A DNA stretch of 64,000 nucleotides, taken from the NCBI GenBank assembly GCA_009773765.1, contig WTWZ01000005.1, positions 62,001 through 126,000 of the forward strand, in the 5' to 3' direction. Each line of letters opens with the position of its first letter. The stretch's first letter is position 1. Made by a program: the position numbers and the translations under genes. Positions 47,930-59,428 of this stretch are shown here, one piece after another. Source of the DNA: Prolixibacteraceae bacterium (GTDB taxonomy: Bacteria; Bacteroidota; Bacteroidia; Bacteroidales; Prolixibacteraceae). The notes under the pieces are model-generated. The model ran no database searches. It worked only from the letters and a program-made list of their open reading frames with translations, and was not told the origin of the DNA.

Positions 47930-47966
47930 CTGTAACTCTCCTGTCTTTAAAATTGATAAAAATTGT

Positions 47967-50900
47967 TTACTCGTGACGTGAAGGATCGTCTTCCATTAAC
48001 TGGAGTTTCTTTTGTAACTCTTTCAATTTCTGTTCTTCCAAAACCTTTTTATACTCAAAAGGTATGACTTTCACAAATTTGGGGAGATACTCTTCCCAGT
48101 GAGTAAGAATTTTTGCCGCAAGTGAACTTTGGGTATATAAAAGATGATTATTAATTAACTCCTGCAACTCTTTTATATCTGCTTTTTCGTCAACCGGGCC
48201 CAAATCAACCAACCCTCGGTTACAGTAATAATCGAAATCGCCTGCCATATCGAGTACATAAGCAATTCCACCGCTCATACCCGCTGCAAAGTTTTTCCCT
48301 GTTTTTCCGAGTACAACTACCCTGCCGCCGGTCATATATTCGCAGCAATGGTCCCCTGTTCCTTCAATAACAGCTTTGGCCCCTGAATTTCGAACGCAGA
48401 AACGTTCGCCTGCCACACCCCTGATATAGGCTTCTCCGCTTGTGGCCCCGTAAAACGAGGTGTTTCCGATGATGATATTTTCTTCGGGTTTAAAGGTTGA
48501 TTCGGGCGGTGGAACCACAATTATTTTTCCTCCCGACAATCCTTTACCAATATAATCGTTCGAGTCGCCAACCAAACGGAAGGTTACCCCTTTCACCAAA
48601 AATGCGCCAAAACTTTGCCCGGCAGTTCCATTGAACATACAGTTGATGGTATCTTTGGCAAGTCCGGCTTCACCGTATTTTTTTGAAATTACGCCGGAAA
48701 GCATCGCTCCCACAGTCCGGTCAATATTTTTTATTTTTCGCGAAATCCAGACTTTTTCCCCTGCCTGTATCGCTTTCTTCGATTCGAGTATTAAATCCAA
48801 ATCAATATGATCAGAATTAAGCTGTGTGTTTTGATGTGTATTATGAATGGCATTCTCTTTCGCTTCCATTGGAACATAGAGTAACCGCGAAAAATCCACA
48901 TTTTTCATTTTCCAGTTAACCACTTCCTGGTTAACTTCGAGCAAATCGGTGCGGCCAACAATGCCGTCGAATTTGGCAAATCCCATTTCGGCAAGGTATT
49001 CCCTGATTTCCTGCGCTAAAAACCGGAAAAAATTAATGGTATATTCTGATTTGCCAATGAAACGCTTGCGCAGTTCCTTGTCCTGCGTTGCAATTCCGGC
49101 GGGGCAAGTGTTCATGTGGCATTTACGCATCATGATGCATCCAAGAACAATTAATGCCGATGTTGAAAAACCAAATTCCTCGCCGCCAAGACAAGCCAGG
49201 ACAATTACATCCCGCCCGGTTTTAAGCTGGCCGTCAACCTGAAGTTTCACCCGGCTGCGAAGATTATTTAACACCAGTGTCTGCTGGGCTTCGGCTATTC
49301 CCAATTCAACAGGTAATCCGGCGTGTTTAATTGAACTTGCCGGGCTTGCGCCGGTTCCCCCATCGCCACCGGCAATAATAATTACATCGGAAAATGCTTT
49401 GGCAACCCCTGCAGCAATAGTTCCAACCCCATCTTCCGAAACCAGTTTCACGGAAACAGCAGCCCGCGGATTGGTGATCTTCAGGTCGTAAATTAATTGT
49501 GCCAAATCTTCGATCGAATAAATATCGTGATGCGGAGGCGGCGAAATCAATGTAATTCCGGGAGTTGAATGCCTCAGTTTTGCGATGATGTTGTTTATCT
49601 TGTAGCCGGGAAGTTGTCCGCCTTCGCCCGGTTTTGCACCCTGTGCAATTTTTATCTGCAGTTCATCGGCATTAACAAGGTAGTTGTTGGTAACGCCAAA
49701 CCGCCCTGAAGCAACCTGTTTAATTTTACTGTTTCTGATTGTCCCGAAACGTTCAGCATCCTCGCCGCCCTCGCCGGTATTACTGCGGCCGCCAATTGAA
49801 TTCATGGTTACAGCCAGCGCTTCATGGGCCTCTTTGCTAATGGAACCGTATGACATTGCACCAGTTACAAACCTTTTCATTATTTCCTCAACCGGTTCAA
49901 CCTGATCGATGGGCAACGGGTTGTTCTTTCTTAGATTAAAACAACCACGAATGAATGCCGGTTTTTTGTTTTGGTTATCAACCAGGGTTGAGTATTCTTT
50001 AAATTTGGAATAATCGCCGGTGCGGGTTGCCCATTGCAGCAACCCAATGGTTTCCGGGTTCCAGGCATGATGTTCGCCATATTTCCGCCAGGCATAAACA
50101 CCTGCATTTTCAAAACCAAATGGTTCCGGAGTAGCTTCTTTTTTATATGCTTCCTCATGAAACATGAGCGTTTCACGGGTTATTTCTTCCAGCCCAACTC
50201 CACCAATTTTTGAAATAGTCCCGGTAAAATATTTATCGATAAGTTGCTGGCCGATACCAATTGCCTCGAATATCTGTGCCCCGTGATAACTGCGAAGGGT
50301 TGAAATACCCATTTTCGAAAGTACTTTCAACAAACCCTTTTCAACTGATTTAATATAGTTTTTGCGGGCCTCATTGTACTCTTTTGTAATTTTTCCATCG
50401 CTCACCAAATGATCGATTGCGGCAAAAGCAAGATAAGGATTGATTACGCTTGCCCCAAAACCAAGTAAAAGGGCAAAATGGTTTACTTCGCGTACTTCTC
50501 CTGTTTCAACAATGATACCCACCTGCATTCGTTTCTTTACTTTAATGAGATGGTGATGAACCGCCGCAACCGCAAGCAATGATGGAATTGGCGCCAATTC
50601 TTCAGAGATATTTCTGTCGGAAAGAATGATGTAATTTTTTTCATCATCCACTGCATTTTCGGCATCGGCCAGCATTTTTTCGATTGCATTTTCGAGGCCT
50701 TCTTTTCCCTCCCTTACAGGGAAAACCATCGGGATTATTTTGTGGGTGAAAATGTCATCTTTCATATCTTTTATTTTCCCAAGGTCGGTATTGGTTAATA
50801 TCGGGACCGGGAATTTAACCAGGCGGCAATGTTCGTATGTTTCCTTTAAGATATTCGAACTAAGCGAACCTATGTAATTGGTCAGCGACATAACCAACCC

Positions 50901-52520
50901 TTCCCTGATTGAATCAATTGGAGGATTGGTTACCTGCGCAAACATTTGCTTAAAGTAGTCGAACAACCTCTTGGGCTTTTCAGAAAACACAGCCAGGGGT
51001 GCATCATTTCCCATCGAACTGGTGGGTTCGGCGCCTGTATCGCACATGGGCTGAATGATTTCGTACATGTCTTCCTTGCTGTAACCAAAAACTTTAGAGT
51101 AGGTATCGAAATTTTCGATTTTTGACGAAACCCGGTTTTTTACTTTAATGTCATCCATTAATAACCGGTTTTCCTTTAACCACATGTCGTAAGGGTTCCG
51201 GTGGCTGAGCTGGTCTTTTACCTCCTCGTCGGGTATAATTATCCCAAGCTGGGTATCGACAAGCAGAATTTTACCAGGGCGCAAACGGCCTTTCACGCTG
51301 ATTTCCCCGGGAGCAAATGTCTGCACGCCAACCTCGGAACCCATTACAATCAAATCGTTTTTGGTGATTACGTACCTCGAAGGCCGCAAACCGTTTCTGT
51401 CTAATGTTCCCCCAATGTAACGGCCATCGGAAAAAACCATGGAAGCCGGGCCATCCCAGGGTTCCATTATGGTTGAATGATATTCGTAAAAGGCTTTTAA
51501 ACTTTCGGGTATCGGGTTTTTCTGGTTAAACGATTCCGGAATCATCATACACAAAGCGTGCGGAATTGTTCTTCCGGTCATGTGTAAAAACTCCAGGACA
51601 TTATCAAATGAAGCTGAATCCGATTTTCCGGGTTCGATAACAGGCAAAAGTTTTTTGAGGTCTTCCCCAAATATTTCCGATTTCATTAAACCCTCCCGTG
51701 CCTGCATCCATAAACGGTTTCCGCGGATTGTGTTTATTTCGCCGTTGTGTGCAATTATTCTGAATGGTTGCGCCAGGTTCCAGGTTGGAAAAGTGTTGGT
51801 ACTAAAACGCGAATGTACAAGGGCAATGGCACTTGAAAATTTTTCGTGCCTGAAATCGAGATAATAATCGCGCAATTGTGAAGGTGTAAACATTCCCTTA
51901 TAAACAATAATTTTTGCCGAAAAACTGGGCTGATAAAAGGCGTCTTTATATTTCAGTTCCGAACCGCGTATTTCTTTTTCCGCCAGTTTGCGCACCAGAT
52001 ATAGTTTCCGTTCCAGGGCATCCCTTTCAAGGTTGGCATGGACAAAAATTTGTTTCACAGCCGGTTCTGTGGTTTTTGCAATTTCGCCCGGCACCGAACT
52101 GTCAACCGGAACATCGCGGTAACCTGCCAAAATTAATCCCTCTTCCCTGATGTGCTTATTTAAAACATCGATACAAAAATTTGCCTCTTTTTCCTCTTTT
52201 GGAAGAAAAATAATGCCGGTTCCGTAAGTCCCCTTTTCGCCAACATTCATATTCAGAACTTCGGTAATAAATTCATGCGGAATTTGCATCAGCAGTCCGG
52301 CGCCATCTCCGGTGGTTTTATCAGCGCCAGTTGCACCGCGATGGTCCATGTTTAACAAGACATCGAGCCCTCTCCGAACTATTTCGTGTGAAGGTTTACC
52401 TTTGATATGCGCAACAAATCCAATCCCACAATTATCATGTTCATTTTCAGGGTTATATAAACCCTGTGCACCAGGTAATCTCATCTTTATCATTTTTATC
52501 TGTTTTAATCTGTCTTGCAC
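47967..52520 (-). CDS. gltB: Glutamate synthase large subunit
   Basis: 'DNCGIGFVAHIKG', 'HSRFSTNTFPTWNLAQPFRIIAHNGEINT', FMN and FeS domains. Confidence 0.97.
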   Translation of the reverse strand: MQDRLKQIKMIKMRLPGAQGLYNPENEHDNCGIGFVAHIKGKPSHEIVRRGLDVLLNMDHRGATGADKTTGDGAGLLMQIPHEFITEVLNMNVGEKGTYGTGIIFLPKEEKEANFCIDVLNKHIREEGLILAGYRDVPVDSSVPGEIAKTTEPAVKQIFVHANLERDALERKLYLVRKLAEKEIRGSELKYKDAFYQPSFSAKIIVYKGMFTPSQLRDYYLDFRHEKFSSAIALVHSRFSTNTFPTWNLAQPFRIIAHNGEINTIRGNRLWMQAREGLMKSEIFGEDLKKLLPVIEPGKSDSASFDNVLEFLHMTGRTIPHALCMMIPESFNQKNPIPESLKAFYEYHSTIMEPWDGPASMVFSDGRYIGGTLDRNGLRPSRYVITKNDLIVMGSEVGVQTFAPGEISVKGRLRPGKILLVDTQLGIIIPDEEVKDQLSHRNPYDMWLKENRLLMDDIKVKNRVSSKIENFDTYSKVFGYSKEDMYEIIQPMCDTGAEPTSSMGNDAPLAVFSEKPKRLFDYFKQMFAQVTNPPIDSIREGLVMSLTNYIGSLSSNILKETYEHCRLVKFPVPILTNTDLGKIKDMKDDIFTHKIIPMVFPVREGKEGLENAIEKMLADAENAVDDEKNYIILSDRNISEELAPIPSLLAVAAVHHHLIKVKKRMQVGIIVETGEVREVNHFALLLGFGASVINPYLAFAAIDHLVSDGKITKEYNEARKNYIKSVEKGLLKVLSKMGISTLRSYHGAQIFEAIGIGQQLIDKYFTGTISKIGGVGLEEITRETLMFHEEAYKKEATPEPFGFENAGVYAWRKYGEHHAWNPETIGLLQWATRTGDYSKFKEYSTLVDNQNKKPAFIRGCFNLRKNNPLPIDQVEPVEEIMKRFVTGAMSYGSISKEAHEALAVTMNSIGGRSNTGEGGEDAERFGTIRNSKIKQVASGRFGVTNNYLVNADELQIKIAQGAKPGEGGQLPGYKINNIIAKLRHSTPGITLISPPPHHDIYSIEDLAQLIYDLKITNPRAAVSVKLVSEDGVGTIAAGVAKAFSDVIIIAGGDGGTGASPASSIKHAGLPVELGIAEAQQTLVLNNLRSRVKLQVDGQLKTGRDVIVLACLGGEEFGFSTSALIVLGCIMMRKCHMNTCPAGIATQDKELRKRFIGKSEYTINFFRFLAQEIREYLAEMGFAKFDGIVGRTDLLEVNQEVVNWKMKNVDFSRLLYVPMEAKENAIHNTHQNTQLNSDHIDLDLILESKKAIQAGEKVWISRKIKNIDRTVGAMLSGVISKKYGEAGLAKDTINCMFNGTAGQSFGAFLVKGVTFRLVGDSNDYIGKGLSGGKIIVVPPPESTFKPEENIIIGNTSFYGATSGEAYIRGVAGERFCVRNSGAKAVIEGTGDHCCEYMTGGRVVVLGKTGKNFAAGMSGGIAYVLDMAGDFDYYCNRGLVDLGPVDEKADIKELQELINNHLLYTQSSLAAKILTHWEEYLPKFVKVIPFEYKKVLEEQKLKELQKKLQLMEDDPSRHE

Positions 52521-52757
52521 ACAACAACAGCCAACTCATTGTTTTGTACCCGTAGCTGTAAAATTGAAAGCAAAAATCGAATTTACCTTACAATGTGAAA
52601 TCAAATATAGCCAAAAAGACTAATTTTAACAATCTGTATTATTAAAACGTGTGTTTAATAACATACGCTTAACCTATCGGTTGGTTCAGTTTTTAAACTG
52701 AAAGTGGAGTTTAACGGGATTGAAACAATATTTTTTCACCCTAAAAAAGTACTGTAA

Positions 52758-54089
52758 TTATTTCAATAATTGATTTATTGCCACTACTACTTTTTCGAAC
52801 TGAAAACTTTTTACTTTCCCGTTTTTGTATTCCGCGATTTTATCGAGACATAAATTCCCTATACTCCCCTCATGAGTATGTTTCACCTCTTTTTTGGGTT
52901 GAAACTGGCCTGTTTCAATTTGTGCGCCAACTATTTTGTAGGCATCCCTGAATGGAATCCCCTGTAAAACCTGTTTGTTTACTTCTTCCACACTAAAAAG
53001 AAAATCGTATTTTGAATCGTTGAGTATATTTTCATTTACCGACAAGCTTTCGAGTGCCAGGGAAGCGATATTCAAACAGTTATTCAGCTCTTTAAATGAA
53101 GGCAGAAAAATTTCTTTTACAATCTGTAAATCGCGAAAATAGCCGCTTGGCAGGTTGTTTGTCATCAACAAAATCTGGTTGGGGATTCCCTGCAGTTTAT
53201 TGCATTTTGCCCGGATTAATTCAAAAACGTCAGGGTTTTTTTTGTGGGGCATAATACTCGAACCGGTTGTAAATTCGTCAGGCAGACTCACAAAATTGAA
53301 ATTCTGGCTCATAAACAGGCAAACATCGAATGCCAGTTTAGAAAGGGTCGCGGCGAGATTTGCCAAAGCAAACGATACTATTTTTTCAACTTTACCGCGC
53401 CCCATTTGCGCATAAACCACATTGTAGTTCATTTTGCCGAAGCCAAGCAAATCGGTTGTAAGCTGACGGTTTAATGGAAAAGACGAACCATAACCGGCAG
53501 CCGAACCAAGCGGGTTTTGGTTGGTAATATTGTAAGCCGAAAGAAGCAATTCCAAATCGTCGGTTAAACTTTCGGCGTAAGCGCTGAACCACAAACCAAA
53601 CGAAGAAGGCATTGCAATTTGCAGGTGTGTGTAACCGGGCATTAAAATGTGTTTGGTTTCCCCGGCGCGCCGAAGCAGGATGTCAACCACCGACGAAGCG
53701 CTTTCCACTATTTCTTTGATAGCATCTCGTGTAAAAAGTTTTAAATCGAGCAAAACCTGGTCGTTGCGCGAACGGCCGCTGTGAATTTTTTTGCCTAAAT
53801 CGCCCAGTTCTTTGGTCAGCAAAAATTCAACCTGTGAATGAACATCTTCGACGCTATCTTCTATAGCAAAATTATTCTCAGTGGCAAGCTGATATAACTT
53901 TTTTAGCTCCTGAAGTAAAACGGGTAGTTCTTCCTTTTCAACCAAACCAACCGTTTCAAGCATTGTAACGTGGGCCATCGAACCTAAAATATCAAAAGGC
54001 GCCAAATACAGATCGAGTTCGCGGTCTTTTCCTACCGTAAATTCCCCGATGGCCTTGTTTACCGGAGTTCCTTTTTCCCAGAGTTTCAT
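52758..54089 (-). CDS. argH: Argininosuccinate lyase
   Basis: 'DVHSQVEFLLT', 'SGRSRNDQVLLDLKLF', 'GSSIMPHKKNPDVFELIRAK'. Confidence 0.95.
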   Translation of the reverse strand: MKLWEKGTPVNKAIGEFTVGKDRELDLYLAPFDILGSMAHVTMLETVGLVEKEELPVLLQELKKLYQLATENNFAIEDSVEDVHSQVEFLLTKELGDLGKKIHSGRSRNDQVLLDLKLFTRDAIKEIVESASSVVDILLRRAGETKHILMPGYTHLQIAMPSSFGLWFSAYAESLTDDLELLLSAYNITNQNPLGSAAGYGSSFPLNRQLTTDLLGFGKMNYNVVYAQMGRGKVEKIVSFALANLAATLSKLAFDVCLFMSQNFNFVSLPDEFTTGSSIMPHKKNPDVFELIRAKCNKLQGIPNQILLMTNNLPSGYFRDLQIVKEIFLPSFKELNNCLNIASLALESLSVNENILNDSKYDFLFSVEEVNKQVLQGIPFRDAYKIVGAQIETGQFQPKKEVKHTHEGSIGNLCLDKIAEYKNGKVKSFQFEKVVVAINQLLK

Positions 54090-54257
54090 TTTTATTCAGT
54101 TTGAATTTTTGCAAAGATATTGAATTCGGGGTGAAACAGTACAGGCGATATCACAATGTTGCACTTGGGCAATATTCAACAGGTGGACAATCTTGAATTC
54201 TCTGAAATATTTGCCACTTTTACTGCAATTTTACACAACTTAATTAATGCGGAATTC

Positions 54258-55883
54258 ATGCTGAAAGATAAAGCGCTTCAATTTATTTTTCTTTTTATTG
54301 CCGTAGTAGGTTTATGGGGCTATTTTGCCGGATTACCCATTGATGTAACGCGCGATGCCGGTAAATATGCAACTGTAGCAAAGGAAATGTTTCAAAGCGG
54401 GGACCTTGTGCACCTCACTATTCACGGCGATGCATACGACCAAAAACCACCGATGCTCTTTTGGTTGGGCGCGTTAGGGTTTACCTTTGGCGGCATTTCA
54501 AATTTCTGGTTTAAACTACCCGTTCTTTTATTGGTTTTCGCCGGGTTTTACTGGGCTTTTCAACTGGGCAGAAGTTTATATAATAAACGGGTGGGTTACC
54601 TCACTGCAACATTTCTTGCTTTTTCCACCTTCTATTCGTTGTACAGCATGGATATTCATGCCGACACACCGCTGCAGGCTTTTGTTACGCTGGCTTTATG
54701 GCAACTTTTCGAATTTATAAAAACCAGAAAAAACAGACACTGGATTTTGGGGTTTATCGCCATTGGGATGGCAATATTAAGCAAAGGCCCAATTGGAGCG
54801 GCAATTCCGGCATTTGCTGTAGTTGGCCATATTTTGCTGAAAAAAGAATACCGTTTTTTACTGGATTACCGCTGGTATTTGGGAACTGTTTTGGCGTTTG
54901 TGGTTGCAAGTCCGGCACTTATTGGTTTGATGAACCAGTTTGGCTGGGAAGGTATCAGGTTTTTCTTTTGGGAAAACAATGTTGGCCGCATAACAGGTAC
55001 ATATATCCAGGCGGTCAACGACCCTGTTTTCTATGTTCACACCTTGCTTTACCTGTTTCTTCCGTGGGTGTTGCTGTTTTTTATTTCCACTTTTTCAGAA
55101 TTTAAAATGCTCGTAAAAAACAGGTTTCGCTCAAATGAGTATTTCACATTCACCGGAATCTGGGTTTTCTTTATTATTATCAGCGCTTCCAGCAACCAGG
55201 CGCCAAACTACATTTTTTCAATAATTCCGTTAATGGCGGTTCTTACAGCAAAATGGGCCGACATCGCCCTTGAACAAAAACCAGGGTTAACCCGCATTTT
55301 CAACCGCGTTCAGAATTTTGTAGTGTTTTTAATCTGGGTTATGATTGCAGGATTGGCTTTTTATCTTTTCCCGCTTCCCGGATTTTACTTTTGGCTGGTG
55401 ACCATAATTGCAATGGCAGCTACACTTTTTTTGTATAAAAAATCAAAAGAGCCCGAAATGCGACTGGTTTTACCCTCGGTGCTGGCATTTTCGGTGTTGA
55501 TGTTTTTACTGAACACCAATGTTTTCCCGTATATTTTCAGCTATCAGGCGCCGCCAAAAGCAGCGAGGCATTTCACCGAAAATGCATTGGAAACTGAGAA
55601 ACTTTACAATTACAAATATCCGCAGTATGAACTTTTCTTTTACAGCCAGCCACAGGCCACCCAGCTAAAAACCAAAGAAGACATGAAAACTGCCGCAAAA
55701 AAAACAGGGACATGGATTTTTACAGATGCTGAAGGTATAAAAGATTTTGAAGCACTTCAACTAAAAACGGATACCATCATTGAATACCAACATCTGTACC
55801 TGAACCGCGGCGGGCGCTTTATTAATCCCAAAACACGCGACAATGTTTTGAAACCCATGTATTTGATAAAAATGCCAAATTAA
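54258..55883 (+). CDS. ArnT-like membrane glycosyltransferase (GT39/GT83 superfamily)
   Basis: 'DVTRDAGKYATVAKEMFQSGDLVHLTIHGDAYDQKPPMLFWLGA', multi-TM; ATG 54258 preferred to 54156. Confidence 0.85.
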   Translation: MLKDKALQFIFLFIAVVGLWGYFAGLPIDVTRDAGKYATVAKEMFQSGDLVHLTIHGDAYDQKPPMLFWLGALGFTFGGISNFWFKLPVLLLVFAGFYWAFQLGRSLYNKRVGYLTATFLAFSTFYSLYSMDIHADTPLQAFVTLALWQLFEFIKTRKNRHWILGFIAIGMAILSKGPIGAAIPAFAVVGHILLKKEYRFLLDYRWYLGTVLAFVVASPALIGLMNQFGWEGIRFFFWENNVGRITGTYIQAVNDPVFYVHTLLYLFLPWVLLFFISTFSEFKMLVKNRFRSNEYFTFTGIWVFFIIISASSNQAPNYIFSIIPLMAVLTAKWADIALEQKPGLTRIFNRVQNFVVFLIWVMIAGLAFYLFPLPGFYFWLVTIIAMAATLFLYKKSKEPEMRLVLPSVLAFSVLMFLLNTNVFPYIFSYQAPPKAARHFTENALETEKLYNYKYPQYELFFYSQPQATQLKTKEDMKTAAKKTGTWIFTDAEGIKDFEALQLKTDTIIEYQHLYLNRGGRFINPKTRDNVLKPMYLIKMPN

Positions 55884-55889
55884 GCCGAA

Positions 55890-57572
55890 ATGAAATTATT
55901 TAAAAATCTTGAAAAGAAACACTGGCTGCTGCTTACTGGTTGGCTGCTGATAAATATTGTGCAATCGGTTATTACCAATCTGCACTCCGACGAAGCATAT
56001 TACTGGATGTATTCCAAAAATTTAGAATGGGGGTTTTTCGATCATCCTCCCATGACTGCTTTTCTGATTTATATCGGAGATTCACTTATGCACAATGAGT
56101 TGGGCGTGCGCCTTTTGGTTATGCTTCTTTCAACGTTAACTATGGCAATGATTATGAATGAACTGAACGAGAAGAAAGACCTGTTTTTCCTCGCTGTTTT
56201 CATACTGTCATTTCCGTTGGTACACACACATATTGGCGGTTTCATGGCTTTACCAGATACCCCTCTGGTGTTTTTTACTTTACTTTTTTACCTGGGGTAC
56301 AGGAAATTTGTTAACGAACCAAACCTGAAAATGGCCCTGCTGATGGCTTTTGTAGCTGCAGCCATGATTTACAGCAAGTACCATGCTTTTGTTGCGTTGG
56401 GCCTGGTGGTTTTGTCGAACCTAAAATTACTCCGGAACAAATATTTCTGGGTTACTGTTTTTGTTATCGTTTTGCTTTTAATCCCGCACATCTGGTGGCA
56501 AATAGAAAATCACTTTCCAACATTGAAATACCATTTAATTGGCCGCACAAAACCAGTCCGGTTCTGGACTGTTCATAACAACATTACCAGCCAGTTGCTG
56601 GTTGCCGGCCCGTTGAGCGGGTTAATTGTTTTTTACAGTTTAAGCAGGTTCAAAATCAATGGCGATGCGTTTAAAAGGGCAATTATTTTTAGTGTTCTGG
56701 GGTTTTACATATTCTTTTTCATCATGAGTTTTAAAAACCGGATTGAGGCGCACTACACTACCGCCATCACCCCGTTGCTCATGATTGCAACGTATCCGGT
56801 TATTTCAAATAATCTTGTCCTGAAAAAATGGTTTAAGCGGTTGGCGCTTCCGGTGGTTGTGCTTTTTTTCTTTTTTCGTTTCTATCTGGCGGCCGATTTT
56901 CTGCCCAATTACGGCGAAATAAAAATTTCTTTTTACAACCATAAAGCTGCTGCAGAAGAAGTTAAAAAAATGGCTGCCGGTAAAATAGTTGCCTCTTTCA
57001 ATAATTTCGCTTTTCCGGGAATCCATCAGTTTTACACCGGGGATCCGGCAATACACATGGCTGTGCCAGGTTATCGTTTTTGCCAGTTCGATTTATGGGA
57101 TGAAGAAACTTTAGGGGAAGGCAAACCACTTTTAGTTTACATTCCCGACCGAATGGACACAACCAATAACATTACACTTGCAAACGGAAGAAAAGCGAGA
57201 ATAATTGAAATACCGGAGTTTCAGTCGTTAAAACATCTGGAGCTTGAATTGTCAAATATTTCGATATTAAATGATAGCATAAAAATGCAGGTTACCTTAA
57301 CCAACGGGTTCGAATATAACATTGAATTTAATCACCCTTCAATGCCATTAATCGGATTTACACAACCCAAACAAAACGAGATTTCAGCAACTCCGGTATT
57401 TCAACTTACAGGAACGGAATCGCTTCCACCCGGCAGGCAGGTTACTTTTAAATACAGTGTCCCGCTAAACATGGTCGATCAAAAACAACCGGTTTTAATT
57501 TTTACACAAACTGCGGAAAGAAACCGTGGCCAGTTGGCATCAATTCATGTTTCTGATTATATTTCGAAGTAA
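55890..57572 (+). CDS. GT39-family membrane glycosyltransferase
   Basis: 'LHSDEAYYWMYSKNLEWGFFDHPPMTAFLIYIGD', multi-TM. Confidence 0.88.
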   Translation: MKLFKNLEKKHWLLLTGWLLINIVQSVITNLHSDEAYYWMYSKNLEWGFFDHPPMTAFLIYIGDSLMHNELGVRLLVMLLSTLTMAMIMNELNEKKDLFFLAVFILSFPLVHTHIGGFMALPDTPLVFFTLLFYLGYRKFVNEPNLKMALLMAFVAAAMIYSKYHAFVALGLVVLSNLKLLRNKYFWVTVFVIVLLLIPHIWWQIENHFPTLKYHLIGRTKPVRFWTVHNNITSQLLVAGPLSGLIVFYSLSRFKINGDAFKRAIIFSVLGFYIFFFIMSFKNRIEAHYTTAITPLLMIATYPVISNNLVLKKWFKRLALPVVVLFFFFRFYLAADFLPNYGEIKISFYNHKAAAEEVKKMAAGKIVASFNNFAFPGIHQFYTGDPAIHMAVPGYRFCQFDLWDEETLGEGKPLLVYIPDRMDTTNNITLANGRKARIIEIPEFQSLKHLELELSNISILNDSIKMQVTLTNGFEYNIEFNHPSMPLIGFTQPKQNEISATPVFQLTGTESLPPGRQVTFKYSVPLNMVDQKQPVLIFTQTAERNRGQLASIHVSDYISK

Positions 57573-57592
57573 ATAATTGGAATTTTAACATT

Positions 57593-59428
57593 TTACTTTT
57601 TCAGAAAATCATCGTGAAGTACCTGCAAATATGCTTTTGCAAAACCTAAATCGGGTTTTGCGTTTTCCGTGGTTGAGAAATGAATAAAATCTCCCGAATT
57701 CTGATCATAAAAGAATTCGCCATCGCCGGTAATATATCCCCAGCCCGAATCGCACATATAAAAAGCGTAAGAAGGTGATGAAAGCAAGTCGTGCCCAAAA
57801 ACTGACGGGTCAGGTTTCCAGCCAAACTGTTTCACAAGGGTTGGCGTCAAATCGGGTTGTCCGCCAATTTTATGAATCACCCCCGGTTTTTTTACAACTC
57901 CGCCAGTCCATATTAACGGGATTTGGTACGTTGCGGGTTCAATAATTTCCGTTGGCCCGGGCTCAAGGGCGCCGTGATCGGAAGTTATGATTACCAATGT
58001 GTTATCCCAGTATTTAGTCTGTTTAAACGCCCTGATAAAATCGCCCAGGCAACTGTCGGCGTAAGCGAGCGAATTGAGGAATTTTGCTTCGTTGCTGCTG
58101 CCTTTTATCATTTGTACCGGCACATCGTAAGGGGTATGGCTGCTTAATGTATAAACCACAGTAAAAAAAGGTTTTGGCTTATCTGTTCCCTTTAAAACCT
58201 TTTCGAACAGATAACCGTCGGGAACTCCCCAGTTACTCATTTTCTGAAGTTCTTTTGGGAAATCTTTTTGTGATATTACTTCATTGTAATCTCCCTGAAG
58301 GACAAATGATTTCAGATTATAAAAATCAATATCGCCCCCGTAATAAAATGAAGTGTGGTAACCATTCCTGTTAAAATAGTCTGACATCATTGGCAGTTTG
58401 TCTGATTTTTCGGGATAATTGATCACAGACTGCGAAAGCAGGGAAGGATAAGACCCCAGAATGGCGGCCATTCCACGATCCGAACGGTTACCACTGGCAT
58501 AAAAAGAAGGGAATATTATCCCATCAGCAGAAATTGAATCCATATTCGGGCATACATCATATTTCCCGCCAAAGGATGTTATCACTTTGTTCGAAAAACT
58601 TTCGAGAATGATTAAAATGACGTTGGGCAAATCAGACTTGTCAATATCAATAAACAGGGAATCTGATTGCACGCGCCGGCTTACAACCATTTCAAACTTC
58701 TGGTAAGCTAAGCTCATATCCATGTAAACACAGGGATTTATATAAGTTTTTTTGCGTTCGATGGTTTGAAAAAAGTTCCACAAAAAATTATAGGCAGCCT
58801 GGTTTACATACAATTTATTGCTAAACGAAACTGAGCTTAAATTAATGGGCGAAGTTCCCAAACCACCGCGTATTGGTATGAACAAGAAGCCTGTTAATGC
58901 CAGCATCACCGGAAATGAATACCATTTTTGCCGTGTGCCCCCAAGTAATTCCCTATGCAAAAACCGGTTAAAAAGCCATCTGAATAAAATAACATAAAAA
59001 ATAATTACACCAGTTGCAGCAAAAACATCTTTCGTTGTTATGCTGGAAATCACCCCTTGCGGATTGGCAATATAATCGAACGCCGAAATTCCAACACGGG
59101 TTCCCCAATGCGGATATAAACCCAAATCGATAATATTGATTAATGTTATAACAATGAGAAGAATAAACGTGTAAAGTTTAAAAACGGAACTTAAAATTTT
59201 GGGGGCGAATAAAAATGAAAATGAAAGCAAGATTCCGGGAATAACCATCAGATAACTAACCAGCGAAATATCCATCCTGAAACCATGATAAAAGATGCCC
59301 CAGGTTTCAGAAAATGTCAGAGAACCTGAAAGATTGCAGTTGTAAATTAAAAAAATGCATTTCGACAACAAAAAATAGCCAAGCCAAAACAAAAAATATT
59401 TAAAAAAAACAACAAGTAGTTTTTTCAT
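57593..59428 (-). CDS. LTA synthase family/sulfatase-like membrane phosphotransferase
   Basis: N-terminal TM helices, sulfatase domain 'NVILIILESFSNKV', 'IITSDHGALEPG'; internal Met start at 59428 preferred to 59509. Confidence 0.9.
   Translation of the reverse strand: MKKLLVVFFKYFLFWLGYFLLSKCIFLIYNCNLSGSLTFSETWGIFYHGFRMDISLVSYLMVIPGILLSFSFLFAPKILSSVFKLYTFILLIVITLINIIDLGLYPHWGTRVGISAFDYIANPQGVISSITTKDVFAATGVIIFYVILFRWLFNRFLHRELLGGTRQKWYSFPVMLALTGFLFIPIRGGLGTSPINLSSVSFSNKLYVNQAAYNFLWNFFQTIERKKTYINPCVYMDMSLAYQKFEMVVSRRVQSDSLFIDIDKSDLPNVILIILESFSNKVITSFGGKYDVCPNMDSISADGIIFPSFYASGNRSDRGMAAILGSYPSLLSQSVINYPEKSDKLPMMSDYFNRNGYHTSFYYGGDIDFYNLKSFVLQGDYNEVISQKDFPKELQKMSNWGVPDGYLFEKVLKGTDKPKPFFTVVYTLSSHTPYDVPVQMIKGSSNEAKFLNSLAYADSCLGDFIRAFKQTKYWDNTLVIITSDHGALEPGPTEIIEPATYQIPLIWTGGVVKKPGVIHKIGGQPDLTPTLVKQFGWKPDPSVFGHDLLSSPSYAFYMCDSGWGYITGDGEFFYDQNSGDFIHFSTTENAKPDLGFAKAYLQVLHDDFLKK

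Noticed and set aside
47967-52520. Possible gltB frameshift or fusion because of the 1517-aa length
   Set aside because: Length and domain order (GATase, central, FMN, GXGXG) are normal for the glutamate synthase large subunit.
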